Positions 9,568-22,967 of a DNA stretch of 64,000 nt are shown one piece after another. The notes under the pieces were generated by a model. The model worked only from the letters and a program-made list of their open reading frames with translations. It was not told the DNA's origin and ran no database searches. The position numbers and the translations under genes were made by a program. This DNA comes from Ralstonia pickettii (GTDB lineage Bacteria; Pseudomonadota; Gammaproteobacteria; Burkholderiales; Burkholderiaceae), in NCBI RefSeq assembly GCF_016466415.2, contig NZ_CP066771.1:2728001-2792000 (forward strand), given 5' to 3'. Position 1 is the first letter of the stretch, and every line of letters begins with the position of its first letter.

Positions 9568-9622
9568 AGCCCCGACCATCACATCGCATCGCCACACGCT
9601 CAACGCATTCAAGGAGCCGATC

Positions 9623-11338
9623 ATGGCAAACCTGCTGGCAATTCTCGGTGCGGACGGCCGCACCACCCGCGCGATGCTCGCCGGCGCGGCCCTGCGCCAC
9701 GCGGCGCGCGAATCCGGCTGCAAGCTCGACGTCGACGTGCGCGGCCCCGACACCGTCTCGGTCGTCGACACGGCAGCGCTGGCCACCGCCGAGGCAGTCG
9801 TCTGGGCGGGCCTCGTGCCGGACGCAGCGGCTCGCCACGCCAATCCGCGCACGCTTGAAGTCACGCTCGACGAAGTACTCGCGGACGCTCGTGCCGTACT
9901 GGCCCGCATGATCGGCAACGCCCCGCCCGTTCCCAAAGCCGGCGCGCAAGCTCAACGCATCGTCGCCATCACTTCGTGCCCGACCGGCATTGCGCACACC
10001 TTCATGGCCGCCGAGGCGCTCACGCAGGCCGCCGGCGCGCTCGGTCACACGATCCACGTGGAAACGCAGGGTTCGGTGGGCGCACAGAACACGCTGTCGG
10101 CCGATGCCATCGCAACCGCAGACCTCGTGCTGATCGCCGCCGACACGCAAGTCGACCTGTCACGCTTTGCCGGCAAGCGGGTCTTCCGCGCCGGCACCAA
10201 GGCGGCCATCCACGATGGGCAGGCATTGATCCGCCGGGCCTTCGACGAAGCCTCGCTAGAAGGCGCGGGGACGGCGCAATTGGCGGGCACCGCGGCCGCC
10301 GCGGCTGAACAGCAGCGCACCGGCCCGTACAAGCACCTGATGACTGGTGTGTCGTTCATGCTGCCCTTCGTGGTGGCGGGGGGCATCCTGATTGCACTGG
10401 CGTTCGCCCTCGGCGGCATCTACGTGACGGACGCCTCGGCCAGTCACACGCTTGGCGGCGCGCTGTTCCAGATCGGTGCCAAGTCCGCGTTTGCCTTGAT
10501 GGTGCCCGTGCTCGCCGGATACATCGCGTATTCGATCGCCAGCCGGCCGGGCATCGCACCCGGGATGGTCGGAGGCATCTTGGCCGCCAGCCTGGGCGCC
10601 GGGTTTCTTGGCGGCATCGTGGCCGGCTTTGTCGCTGGCTATGGCACCGAGGCGCTCAACCGTTGGCTGAAGCTGCCGCGCAACCTGGAAGGGCTGAAAC
10701 CGGTGCTGATCCTGCCCGTGCTCGGGTGCCTTTTGACGGGCTTGGTGATGCTGTATGTGGTGGGCGCGCCGGTTGCTGCGCTGCTTGCATCCCTGACGAC
10801 CTGGCTGCGCGGCATGCAAGGCGCGAACGCGGTCCCGCTGGGCGCGCTGCTGGGCGGCATGATGGCGTTTGACATGGGCGGCCCCATCAACAAGGCTGCG
10901 TATGCATTCAGCACCGGGCTGATCGGCGCGCAGGTCTACACGCCGATGGCGGCCACGATGGCCGCAGGCATGACGCCGCCGTTGGGTATCGCGCTGGCGG
11001 CATGGCTCTTCCCGTCGCGATTCACGCGGGACGAACGCCAGGCGGCGCGCGCCACCGCCGTGCTCGGCCTGGCCTTCATTAGCGAGGGGGCGATCCCGTA
11101 TGCGGCCCGCGACCCGTTCCGCGTGATTCCCGCGCTCGTGGCGGGCTCGGCCTGCGCGGGCGCCCTCTCGATGCTGTTCGGCGTGGAACTGCGCGTGCCG
11201 CACGGCGGGGCGTTCGTGCTGCCGATCCCGAATGCGGTGACGCACCTGGGCGGCTATGTTGCAGCGCTGGTTGCCGGCACCGTCGTCACCGCCGTGCTGC
11301 TGGCAGTGATGAAGCGGCGGGTGGCGGAAGCCGCCTGA
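9623..11338 (+). CDS. fruA: Fructose-specific PTS permease EIIBC
   Basis: A 571-residue inner-membrane permease that imports fructose as fructose-1-phosphate. An N-terminal IIB' domain without the active cysteine motif (about 1-100) is followed by the active IIB domain, with phospho-Cys119 in SCPTGIAHTFMAAEAL. A IIC membrane domain from about residue 235 contains many hydrophobic segments and GGPINKAAYAF. AAGGAG precedes the ATG. Last gene of the fructose operon, followed by a hairpin. Confidence 0.95.
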   Translation: MANLLAILGADGRTTRAMLAGAALRHAARESGCKLDVDVRGPDTVSVVDTAALATAEAVVWAGLVPDAAARHANPRTLEVTLDEVLADARAVLARMIGNAPPVPKAGAQAQRIVAITSCPTGIAHTFMAAEALTQAAGALGHTIHVETQGSVGAQNTLSADAIATADLVLIAADTQVDLSRFAGKRVFRAGTKAAIHDGQALIRRAFDEASLEGAGTAQLAGTAAAAAEQQRTGPYKHLMTGVSFMLPFVVAGGILIALAFALGGIYVTDASASHTLGGALFQIGAKSAFALMVPVLAGYIAYSIASRPGIAPGMVGGILAASLGAGFLGGIVAGFVAGYGTEALNRWLKLPRNLEGLKPVLILPVLGCLLTGLVMLYVVGAPVAALLASLTTWLRGMQGANAVPLGALLGGMMAFDMGGPINKAAYAFSTGLIGAQVYTPMAATMAAGMTPPLGIALAAWLFPSRFTRDERQAARATAVLGLAFISEGAIPYAARDPFRVIPALVAGSACAGALSMLFGVELRVPHGGAFVLPIPNAVTHLGGYVAALVAGTVVTAVLLAVMKRRVAEAA

Positions 11339-11355
11339 AACGGCCCCGTGTGAAG

Positions 11356-11388
11356 GAAGCCGTGCACATCACGCGGCTTCTCTGTCTC
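11356..11388 (+). terminator. Probable terminator of fruBKA
   Basis: Inverted repeat GAAGCCGTG / CACGCGGCTTC-like: a seven-base perfect stem extended by a G-T pair and a further pair, followed by the weakly T-rich TCTGTCTC. The T tract is poor, so efficiency is uncertain. Confidence 0.5.
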
Positions 11389-11485
11389 ATAAACGCTCAA
11401 AAGCGACGCAACCGGCCCCGATTCTGTTTGCCTCCCCTGCCCGTTTAGCTATGATGCCGAGCAAATCAACTCTCGGGGGAGAGCA

Positions 11486-12643
11486 ATGCAATCTCGTAGA
11501 ATCACCGCGCTGCTGGCCATGTTCGCAGCGGGCATCGTCGGCATCGCTTCGGGCGGCGCGCACGCCGAGACGGGCGTGACCAACGACGCGATCATCGTCG
11601 GCCAATCGGCGCCAATGAGCGGCCCAGCGGCACAGCTTGGTCAGCAGATGAACCGCGGCGCCCAGTTGTACTTCAACGCCGTCAACGCCGCAGGTGGCAT
11701 CAACGGACGCAAGATCGAATTGAAGGTGCTGGACGATTTCTACGAGCCCGATGCGACTGCCCGCAACACCAAGACGCTCATCGAAGACACCAAGGTCTTC
11801 GCCCTGTTTGGCTATGTCGGTACGCCGACCAGCCTGGCGGCGCTGAAGATCGCCAACCCGGCGGGCGTGCCGTTCTTTGCGCCGTACTCCGGCGCCTCGG
11901 CGCTGCGCGAGCCCTTCGCGCGCAATGTGTTCCACGTGCGCGCCAGCTACAACGATGAAACCGCCGCCATCGTCCAGCAGATCCACACCACGGGCCTCAA
12001 GCGCATTGCCGTCATCTATAACGACGACGCCTACGGCAAAGCGGGTCTTGACGGTGTGCAACGCGCGCTCAAGCTGCCGGCAAACAAGGGGGTGTCGCTC
12101 GTCGCGCAGGCCAGCGTCGTCCGCAACACCACCGACGTGAAGAGCGCGATCACCACAGTGCTCGAGCAGAAGCCGGATGTCGTCGTCGTCATCAGCGCAT
12201 ACCAGACCGTGGCAGCCCTCGTGAAGGGCGCACAAGAACAGGGGTATGCGGGCCAGTTCTACAACGTGTCGTTTGTCGGCACCAAGGCGCTCGCCAACGC
12301 ACTCGGCAAGGCCGGCGGCGGCGTGATCATCTCTCAGGTGATGCCGTATCCGTATAGCGGCGCGTCACCCGTGGTTCGCGATTACCAGAAGCTGCTCAAA
12401 TCCGATGGCATTACCGATTTCGACTACGGGAGCATCGAAGGCTACGTCGCTGCGCGCGTCTTTGTTGAAGGCCTCAAGCGTGCGGGCCGCGACCTGACCC
12501 GCGAGAAGTTCGTCGGGGCGCTGGAGACGATGGGCAACTACGACGTGGGTGGCTTCAACGTGAACTTCTCGCCCTCCAACCACGTCGGCTCCAAGTTCGT
12601 TGAGATGACGATCATCAACTCTAACGGGCAAGTGATCCGCTGA
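11486..12643 (+). CDS. Branched-chain amino acid ABC transporter periplasmic binding protein
   Basis: A 385-residue secreted protein with a Sec signal peptide (cleavage after AHA, about residue 27) and a type I periplasmic-binding fold (Leu/Ile/Val-binding family, PF13458). The mature N-terminus GVTNDAIIVGQSAPMSGP is typical, as are the FFAPYSGASALRE and IAVIYNDDAYGK segments. A GGGGAGAG ribosome site precedes the ATG. No permease or ATPase genes are adjacent, so this is an orphan receptor. The true ligand could be another amino acid or a small aromatic acid. Confidence 0.9.
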   Translation: MQSRRITALLAMFAAGIVGIASGGAHAETGVTNDAIIVGQSAPMSGPAAQLGQQMNRGAQLYFNAVNAAGGINGRKIELKVLDDFYEPDATARNTKTLIEDTKVFALFGYVGTPTSLAALKIANPAGVPFFAPYSGASALREPFARNVFHVRASYNDETAAIVQQIHTTGLKRIAVIYNDDAYGKAGLDGVQRALKLPANKGVSLVAQASVVRNTTDVKSAITTVLEQKPDVVVVISAYQTVAALVKGAQEQGYAGQFYNVSFVGTKALANALGKAGGGVIISQVMPYPYSGASPVVRDYQKLLKSDGITDFDYGSIEGYVAARVFVEGLKRAGRDLTREKFVGALETMGNYDVGGFNVNFSPSNHVGSKFVEMTIINSNGQVIR

Positions 12644-12666
12644 ACGCGCATCCCTAAAAAAAAGAA

Positions 12667-12691
12667 ACCGGGCCAGGTGCCCGGTTTTTTT
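12667..12691. terminator. Bidirectional terminator between the binding protein and argE
   Basis: Stem ACCGGGC, loop CAGGT, stem GCCCGGT, with a run of seven T on the + strand and A-rich DNA on the other side. It serves the binding protein gene and probably argE, which converges on it. Confidence 0.9.
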
Positions 12692-12695
12692 GCGT

Positions 12696-13898
12696 TCAAG
12701 CCGGCTGCAACCGTGGCTGCCGTTGCGCGAGCCCCCGCATGAACGCTTCGCACTGCGCGATCTGCGCAAGTTCGATGTACTCGTTAGGCTTGTGCGCCTG
12801 CTCGATATTGCCCGGACCGCACACCACAGTCGGAATGCCCGCGCGCGAGAACAGTCCCGCTTCCGTCCCGTAGTCGACCTTGCCAACCGCACTCCGGCTA
12901 TCGGCCAGCGCTTGCGCCAACGCCACCAGCTCGTGCGAGGGCGCAATCGACAGGCCCGGCGTGTTGGCCTTCATGGCGAAGCTGATGTCAGCGTCGGCAG
13001 AAATTTCACGCATCTGCGGCAGCAGCGTCTGCTGCGCATAGCGCTCTACCTCGCCGAAAATCCAATCCGGATCGGTGCCCGGCAGATAGCGGAGATCGAA
13101 GGTGAATTCGCAATCGCGCGGCACCACGTTGGTGGCGATACCGCCTTTGATCGTGCCTGTATTCAGCGTGGTGTGCGGTACGACAAAGGCGGTGTCGCGC
13201 GCCTCTTCCGCCGCCAGACGCGCAGCCAGCGAGCGGATATGCGCGATCAGCAGCGCCGCAAACTCGATCGCATTCACGCCCTGCGGCGTCAACGCGGAGT
13301 GCGCTTCCCTGCCGCGCACGCAGCATCGGTATTCACGCTTGCCTTTGTGCGCAATGATGGCGCGCATCGACGTGGGTTCGCCGACGATGCAACCGGCGGG
13401 CTGAATGCCGCTCGCCTCGAGATCACGCAGCAGGCTGCGCACGCCGACGCAGCCGATCTCTTCGTCATACGACAGCGAAAGATGAAAGCTGGCGTCGCCC
13501 TCCGCCGCCATGAACGCGGGCACATTCGCGAGCGCCACGGCAATGAAGCTCTTCATGTCGGCGGTGCCGCGCCCGTACAGGCGGCCGTCACGGATCTGCG
13601 CATCAAACGGGTTCGTATCCCACGGCTGCCCATCGACGGGCACCACATCGGTATGCCCAGACAACACCAGCCCCGGCTTGCGGCCTGGCGATAGCGTCGC
13701 GAACAGATTTGCCTTACCGCCCGTCGCGTCATAGGTCAGGCGACAGTCCGCGCCCTGCCCGCGCAAGCGATCGCGCACCCACTCGATCAATCCAAGATTC
13801 GAATTGCGGCTAACGGTATCGAATGCCACCAGCGTGCGGATCAATTGCAGAGCTTCGTCGGAAGGTTGCGATGCAACAGCGATGGCTTCAGCAGACAT
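12696..13898 (-). CDS. argE: Acetylornithine deacetylase
   Basis: A 400-residue M20 metallohydrolase that removes the acetyl group from N-acetylornithine in arginine biosynthesis. Visible are the first zinc motif SGHTDVVPVDG, the bridging Asp in YGRGTADMKSF, the general-base region YDEEIGC and the C-terminal zinc His in the CGPGNIEQAHKPNEY segment. The start MSAEAIAV is chosen because about 60 further in-frame upstream codons look non-conserved. Many Betaproteobacteria also carry argJ, so this enzyme may act in a linear alternative or on a related N-acyl amino acid. Confidence 0.88.
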   Translation of the reverse strand: MSAEAIAVASQPSDEALQLIRTLVAFDTVSRNSNLGLIEWVRDRLRGQGADCRLTYDATGGKANLFATLSPGRKPGLVLSGHTDVVPVDGQPWDTNPFDAQIRDGRLYGRGTADMKSFIAVALANVPAFMAAEGDASFHLSLSYDEEIGCVGVRSLLRDLEASGIQPAGCIVGEPTSMRAIIAHKGKREYRCCVRGREAHSALTPQGVNAIEFAALLIAHIRSLAARLAAEEARDTAFVVPHTTLNTGTIKGGIATNVVPRDCEFTFDLRYLPGTDPDWIFGEVERYAQQTLLPQMREISADADISFAMKANTPGLSIAPSHELVALAQALADSRSAVGKVDYGTEAGLFSRAGIPTVVCGPGNIEQAHKPNEYIELAQIAQCEAFMRGLAQRQPRLQPA

Positions 13899-14164
13899 GA
13901 TGGGCTCGGGTCGGTCACGTGGCGCTCGCGGGAGCGCGACAGGCAGCTGACTGGGGCGGCGCGCGGTCAATTGACAAGCTTCCAGTGTAGGCGTTTCGGC
14001 CGTTCGGCTTCGCCCGTATATGAGAGCGCACAAGCCACCGCATGACGAATCCATACGAAACTGCATGGACAGCACGAGCAATCGGCTGATGGCGGGTCGG
14101 AAATCGCCCTTCGGCGTATCATCGAACGTGACTCAGAATTTTCAGCCAGAACACGAGCACCCTC

Positions 14165-15355
14165 ATGAAGCTGATCCCAGAAATCCAAGCCGCGCAGCCC
14201 GAGATCCAGGCGCTGCGCCGCGACATCCACGCGCATCCCGAACTCTGTTTCGAAGAACAGCGCACCTCCGATCTGGTCGCCGCCAAGCTCGCCGAGTGGG
14301 GTATCGAAGTGCATCGCGGCCTGGGCAAGACCGGCCTGGTCGGTGTTATCCGCAACGGTGAAGGCAAGAGTATCGGCCTACGCGCCGATATGGATGCTCT
14401 GCCGCTTGCGGAGGCTAACCAATTCGAGCATCGCTCCAAGCACGACGGCAAGATGCACGCGTGCGGCCACGACGGTCACACCGCAATGCTGCTCGGCGCT
14501 GCACATTACCTGTCCAAGCACCGTAATTTCAGCGGCACGGTAAACCTGATCTTCCAACCCGCCGAAGAAGGCGGCGGCGGCGCACGCGAGATGATCAAGG
14601 ACGGCCTGTTCGATCGATTCCCGTGCGACGCCGTCTTTGGGCTGCACAACTGGCCGGGGGTGCCGGTCGGCGCCTTCGGTACGCGCGCAGGCGCGTTGAT
14701 GGCATCGAGCAACGAGTTTCGCATCACGATCAAAGGAAAGGGCGCACACGCCGCGCTGCCGCATAACGGCAACGATCCGGTATTCGTTGGAGCGCAGGTG
14801 GTATCGGCGTTGCAAGGCATCATCACGCGCAACAAGCGGCCGATCGACACCGCGGTTCTGTCCGTCACACAGTTTCATGCCGGCGATGCGACCAACATCA
14901 TTCCGAATGAAGCCTGGATCGGGGGCACGGTACGCACCTTCTCCACCGACGTCCTCGACTTGATCGAGCGCCGCATGGAAGAGGTCTCTAAGGGCATCGC
15001 CGCCGCATACCATTGCACGGTCGACTTCGTCTTCCACCGCAACTATCCCCCCACCGTGAACACGGAACCTGAAACGCAGTTCGCGGCAGCGGTGATGCGT
15101 GAGCTCGTCGGGGCAGATAACGTTGACGCCAATATCGATCCGACCATGGGCGCCGAAGATTTCTCGTTCATGCTGATCGAGAAGCCAGGCTGCTTCGCCT
15201 TCATCGGCAACGGTGACGGCGACCATCGTGAGCAAGGCCACGGTCTGGGCCCATGCATGCTGCACAACCCAAGCTACGACTTCAATGACGAGTTGCTGCC
15301 GCTGGGCGCGACATATTGGGTTCGCCTCGTCGAGAAATTCCTGGCACGTAGCTAG
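14165..15355 (+). CDS. M20 family amidohydrolase (hippurate hydrolase / N-acyl amino acid deacylase type)
   Basis: A 396-residue M20D peptidase/amidohydrolase. The metal-binding Cys100 and His102 lie in MHACGHDGHTAML, the catalytic Glu pair in FQPAEEGGGGA, and the final metal His in CMLHNPSYDFND. Closest families are hippurate hydrolase, IAA-amino acid hydrolase and AbgB, which cleave N-acyl or N-aroyl amino acids. It is divergent from argE across 266 bp and ends at a strong terminator. Substrate cannot be assigned from sequence. Confidence 0.88.
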   Translation: MKLIPEIQAAQPEIQALRRDIHAHPELCFEEQRTSDLVAAKLAEWGIEVHRGLGKTGLVGVIRNGEGKSIGLRADMDALPLAEANQFEHRSKHDGKMHACGHDGHTAMLLGAAHYLSKHRNFSGTVNLIFQPAEEGGGGAREMIKDGLFDRFPCDAVFGLHNWPGVPVGAFGTRAGALMASSNEFRITIKGKGAHAALPHNGNDPVFVGAQVVSALQGIITRNKRPIDTAVLSVTQFHAGDATNIIPNEAWIGGTVRTFSTDVLDLIERRMEEVSKGIAAAYHCTVDFVFHRNYPPTVNTEPETQFAAAVMRELVGADNVDANIDPTMGAEDFSFMLIEKPGCFAFIGNGDGDHREQGHGLGPCMLHNPSYDFNDELLPLGATYWVRLVEKFLARS

Positions 15356-15376
15356 TCAGCCCGCTCGCGAATGCGT

Positions 15377-15410
15377 AAAAGCCTCCTAACGGAGGCTTTT
15401 TGTTTTTTAG
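15377..15410 (+). terminator. Rho-independent terminator of the amidohydrolase gene
   Basis: A ten-base perfect stem, AAAAGCCTCC / GGAGGCTTTT, with loop TAAC, followed by TGTTTTTT. Confidence 0.93.
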
Positions 15411-15479
15411 GGATCGATTGGGGGAAGCAGAGGAGGGGGTTGCCGGGTCTGGCCGGCGGATCGCTGCGTGTTGCAGCAG

Positions 15480-15525
15480 TGCATAAAAGCAAACACCCCA
15501 GCTCAAAGATTGAGCTGGGGTGTTG
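15480..15525 (-). terminator. rRNA operon terminator
   Basis: A perfect 14-base stem (15493-15506 with 15510-15523) around a three-base loop. Read on the minus strand it is followed by TTGCTTTTATG. It lies directly after the 5S gene on the rRNA strand and would end the rrn transcript. Confidence 0.9.
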
Positions 15526-15536
15526 TATGGGGAGAG

Positions 15537-15649
15537 CCTGGCGATGACCTACTTTCACACGGGAATCCGCACTATCATCGGCGCGGAGTCGTTTCACGGT
15601 CCTGTTCGGGATGGGAAGGGGTGGTACCGACTCGCTATGGTCACCAGGC
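15537..15649 (-). rRNA. rrf: 5S ribosomal RNA
   Basis: About 113 nt. The minus strand starts GCCTGGTGACCATAGCGAG and ends with the complementary CGCCAGGC, the closing stem of 5S rRNA. It is the last gene of the rrn operon. Ends are accurate to about two bases. Confidence 0.95.
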
Positions 15650-15767
15650 TATGACTTGTTGCCACGTTGACGGGGTCAACGCGACCAATATGGGAATGTA
15701 GATTTGGGGTTGTGAGTGATGTGTATCAGGCACAAGGCGGACCCAGCCGGAAACATACCGGTTATAG

Positions 15768-18644
<2,877 letters not shown>

Positions 18645-18810
18645 CTATAACGAGTATGTCTCGCTATAGGCTGAGTTCTCGCGTTGTGCCGTATTCCAAG
18701 ACAATCTCATCGATTGCTCTGGTAATACTGGTTGATACAATCACAACCCAGTGTCGCGTTTTATATGTGCGCCTCATCAACGCACCGCGACACCTTTACT
18801 ACATTCCATA

Positions 18811-18823
18811 TTGTTAAAGAACA
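18811..18823 (-). promoter_or_regulatory. boxA antitermination site before 23S
   Basis: The minus strand reads TGTTCTTTAACAA, a match to the boxA consensus for NusB/NusE-dependent rRNA antitermination. It lies in the spacer between tRNA-Ala and 23S. Confidence 0.75.
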
Positions 18824-18852
18824 GCCGAACTTTTACGCTCGTCTTGGCTAGG

Positions 18853-18896
18853 CCAAACGCAAACACCATCGACACCGCGTCGATGCTTGCGTTTGG
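18853..18896 (-). other. Long stem-loop in the 16S-23S spacer
   Basis: A ten-base outer stem, CCAAACGCAA / TTGCGTTTGG, encloses an inner seven-base stem, CATCGAC / GTCGATG, around loop ACCGC. It sits between tRNA-Ala and the boxA and probably helps RNA processing of the spacer. The rest of the 266-bp stretch 18645-18910 shows no gene. Confidence 0.65.
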
Positions 18897-18910
18897 TAAC
18901 CAAAAGGTAA

Positions 18911-18986
18911 TGGTGGAGGATGACGGGATCGAACCGACGACCCCCTGCTTGCAAAGCAGGTGCTCTCCCAGCTGAGCTAATCCCCC
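18911..18986 (-). tRNA. tRNA-Ala (anticodon TGC)
   Basis: A 76-nt cloverleaf on the minus strand starting GGGGGATTAGCTCAGCTGG, with anticodon loop TTTGCAA, T-arm GGTTCGATCC and encoded CCA end. It lies in the 16S-23S spacer. Confidence 0.97.
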
Positions 18987-19022
18987 AGTCACGGCAGAGA
19001 ACATCTTCCACCGTCCGTAACT

Positions 19023-19099
19023 TGGTGGGTCTGGTAGGACTTGAACCTACGACCCCCGCCTTATCAAGACGGTGCTCTAACCACCTGAGCTACAGACCC
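19023..19099 (-). tRNA. tRNA-Ile (anticodon GAT)
   Basis: A 77-nt cloverleaf on the minus strand starting GGGTCTGTAGCTCAGGTGG, with anticodon loop CTGATAA-type (GAT), T-arm GGTTCAAGTCC and encoded CCA. It is the first spacer tRNA after 16S. Confidence 0.97.
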
Positions 19100-19157
19100 T
19101 TGGCTGTAACATCAAACAAACCGATAAGTGTGGACGCCTAACGTCGGATGCACGCTC

Positions 19158-20692
<1,535 letters not shown>

Positions 20693-20859
20693 AGTTCAAT
20701 CTGCTGTTTTCGCTCTTTACGAGCGGTCGCTCACTCTCAGAATCTGACTTGAACTTTCGTTCAAACCTTACTTCTGTGCGAGCACTTCATTACTTGTTAG
20801 CTAGCGGATCGAAATCCGCCGCACCCAGTATTAAGCGCCCACACTTATCGGCTGTTTGC

Positions 20860-20872
20860 TTGTTAAAGAACT
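20860..20872 (-). promoter_or_regulatory. boxA antitermination site in the 16S leader
   Basis: The minus strand reads GTTCTTTAACAAG, matching the boxA consensus and nearly identical to the copy before 23S. It is located between the rrn promoter and 16S. Confidence 0.75.
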
Positions 20873-20926
20873 TCGCGATTAACTTTGTTCACCGCGTCGC
20901 TGCATTGTCTGCAGCAGAGAAACGAG

Positions 20927-20955
20927 ATTATGCAGAGCTTTTTTGTCGCTGTCAA
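20927..20955 (-). promoter_or_regulatory. rrn P1-type promoter
   Basis: On the minus strand TTGACA (20950-20955) is followed by a 17-bp spacer and CATAAT (20927-20932), a near-consensus sigma-70 promoter. An A/T-rich stretch directly upstream (GGATAAAAATTCTT) resembles an UP element. The 16S gene starts about 235 bp downstream. Confidence 0.85.
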
Positions 20956-21308
20956 CAACTCGTCGAAGAATTTTTATCCACCAACGCGCCGCCAACCACC
21001 ACCGAATCCCCAGCCAACCGTCAACCACCCAATCGACCGCAAACCCGCTCTACACCTGCTTCTCCACCACTCAACACCACCACCGTCACCTGCGTTTCGG
21101 CGCTGTGTTTTGCAGCGAGGGGCGAACTATAGGCGGGTTCTTGGAGGTTGGCAACACCTTTGTCGTGACGGGTTGATGACGACTTCATGAAGAATAGCCG
21201 CCAACCCAGGCTGCACCTGGGATTGCGGCCGCCGAACACCTGGCAAGCGCGCGCGGGATACCCGAGACCATTACTCAGGTATTCCCGAAGTCACCCGCTA
21301 TGCCGCCC
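20956..21308. other. Non-coding stretch upstream of the rrn promoter
   Basis: Apart from the A/T-rich UP-like block, this region contains C/A-rich sequence and an imperfect hairpin at about 21258-21290 (GGGATACCCGAG paired with CTCAGGTATTCCC, one bulge). The hairpin may close the enoyl-CoA hydratase transcript but lacks a T tract. No gene is seen. Confidence 0.5.
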
Positions 21309-22085
21309 TTATTGGTGCTTGAACGCGGGCGCACGCTTCTCGATGAAGGCGCGCATGCCCTCTTTCTGATCTTCGGTGGCAAACGTGGAATGGAACAGGC
21401 GGCGCTCCAGATGGACGCCTTCGCTGAGCGAGGTCTCGTAGGCCGCGTTGATCGACTCTTTGATCATCATGACCGTGGGCAGCGAGAAGCCGGCAATGGT
21501 TTCTGCCGCCTGGATCGCTTCGTCGAGCAGCTTGTCGGCGGGGATGACGCGCGAGACCAGGCCCGCGCGCTCGGCTTCCTCGGCGCCCATCATGCGGGCC
21601 GTCAAGCAGAGGTCCATGGCCTTGGCTTTGGAGACTGCGCGCGGCAGGCGCTGCGTGCCGCCTGCGCCGGGCATGGTGCCGAGCTTGATTTCCGGCTGGC
21701 CGAACTTGGCGGTATCGGCGGCAAGGATGATGTCGCACATCATGGCCAGTTCGCAGCCGCCGCCGAGCGCGTAGCCGGCCACCGCGGCGATCACCGGCTT
21801 GCGGATGCGGCGAATGGTTTCCCAGTTGCGCGTGATGTATTCGTTCTTATAGACGGTGGCGAAGTCGTAGTCGGCCATGGCGCCGATATCTGCGCCCGCG
21901 GCAAACGCCTTTTCACTGCCGGTGATGACGATCGCCCCGATATTGGCATCGGCATCGAAGGCAAGCAGCGCGGCGCCAAGTTCGTCCATGAGCGCATCGT
22001 TGAGGGCATTGAGCGCCTTCGGACGATTGAGCGTAATAAGACCAACGCGACCGCGCGTTTCGACCAGAATGTTTTCGTAGGACAT
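21309..22085 (-). CDS. Enoyl-CoA hydratase (crotonase family, PaaF-like)
   Basis: A 258-residue crotonase that hydrates 2-enoyl-CoA to 3-hydroxyacyl-CoA. Visible are the CoA-binding/oxyanion segment [10 protein letters not shown] and [15 protein letters not shown] with the first catalytic Glu; the second Glu lies in [20 protein letters not shown]. Both catalytic glutamates of true hydratases are present, unlike in the neighbouring PaaG. It is divergent from paaG across an 83-bp gap holding a palindromic operator, so it probably serves phenylacetate or fatty-acid beta-oxidation. Confidence 0.9.
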   Translation of the reverse strand: MSYENILVETRGRVGLITLNRPKALNALNDALMDELGAALLAFDADANIGAIVITGSEKAFAAGADIGAMADYDFATVYKNEYITRNWETIRRIRKPVIAAVAGYALGGGCELAMMCDIILAADTAKFGQPEIKLGTMPGAGGTQRLPRAVSKAKAMDLCLTARMMGAEEAERAGLVSRVIPADKLLDEAIQAAETIAGFSLPTVMMIKESINAAYETSLSEGVHLERRLFHSTFATEDQKEGMRAFIEKRAPAFKHQ

Positions 22086-22117
22086 GGAAGCTCCAGTTGG
22101 AATGGATGTAATATTAG

Positions 22118-22133
22118 CCGACCAACCGGTCGG
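22118..22133. promoter_or_regulatory. Palindromic TetR-type operator between the hydratase gene and paaG
   Basis: CCGACC AACC GGTCGG: a perfect six-base inverted repeat with a four-base centre, between two divergent start codons. It resembles operators of TetR-type regulators of phenylacetate and fatty-acid genes. The regulator is not encoded in the window. The assignment is by position and form. Confidence 0.5.
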
Positions 22134-22168
22134 TTAATCAATGAACCGATGACTGAGGAGGAGACAAG

Positions 22169-22957
22169 ATGACCAGCCCGACCATTCTGCTTGACTGGCA
22201 TGAACACGTGGCCACCATCACGCTGAACCGGCCCGATCAGCTCAACAGCTTCACGGCCGGCATGCACCGGGAACTGCGCGACGCGCTGGACAAGGTGGAG
22301 CGCCAGCGCGCCCGCGCCTTGATCCTGACCGGTGCGGGCCGCGGCTTCTGCGCAGGGCAGGATCTCTCCGAACTCAATGTCACGCCCGGGCAGATGACCG
22401 ACCTGGGCCAGCTCATCGACGAGCAATTCAACCCACTGGTGCGCCGTCTGCGCGCCATGCCCCTGCCCGTGATCGCCGCTGTGAATGGCGTAGCCGCTGG
22501 CGCGGGCGCCAACCTGGCACTGGCGTGCGACATCGTGATGGCGGCCGAGAACGCGTGCTTCCTGCAAGCCTTCGTGAAGATCGGCCTGCTGCCGGATTCG
22601 GGCGGGACGTGGTTCCTGCCGCAGCGCATCGGGGTGGCACGGGCGATGGGGCTGGCAATGCTGGGGGAGAAGCTCGACGCCAAGACCGCGCTCGCCTGGG
22701 GGCTGATCTGGGGCGTCTATCACGACGCAAAAATTCTGATGACTGAGGTGAACTGCATGGCCGACCACCTGGCCAAGCAGCCGACACGGGCGCTGGCCGC
22801 CATCAAGCGCGCCATGCACGCGGCGCCCACACAATCGCTGGACGCCCAGCTTGATCTGGAGCGCGACTTGCAGCGCGAACTCGGCAATTCCCGCGACTAT
22901 GCAGAGGGGGTCGACGCGTTTCTCAACAAGCGCGTGGCGCATTTCACCGGCGAATAA
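22169..22957 (+). CDS. paaG: 2-(1,2-epoxy-1,2-dihydrophenyl)acetyl-CoA isomerase
   Basis: A 262-residue crotonase-fold isomerase that converts epoxy-phenylacetyl-CoA to the oxepin form in aerobic phenylacetate degradation. GRGFCAGQDLSELN near residue 60 and LLPDSGGTWFLPQRIG near residue 140 are PaaG signatures; the latter Asp is the isomerase catalytic residue. GAGGAGGAGA gives a strong ribosome site. It is followed by paaI and paaK in the same direction. The ring epoxidase paaABCDE genes are not in the window. Confidence 0.93.
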   Translation: MTSPTILLDWHEHVATITLNRPDQLNSFTAGMHRELRDALDKVERQRARALILTGAGRGFCAGQDLSELNVTPGQMTDLGQLIDEQFNPLVRRLRAMPLPVIAAVNGVAAGAGANLALACDIVMAAENACFLQAFVKIGLLPDSGGTWFLPQRIGVARAMGLAMLGEKLDAKTALAWGLIWGVYHDAKILMTEVNCMADHLAKQPTRALAAIKRAMHAAPTQSLDAQLDLERDLQRELGNSRDYAEGVDAFLNKRVAHFTGE

Positions 22958-22967
22958 GGACATCAGC

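Noticed and set aside
21258-21290. Hairpin as a terminator of the enoyl-CoA hydratase gene
   Set aside because: The stem has a bulge and no T tract follows, so it is only mentioned as a weak structure.
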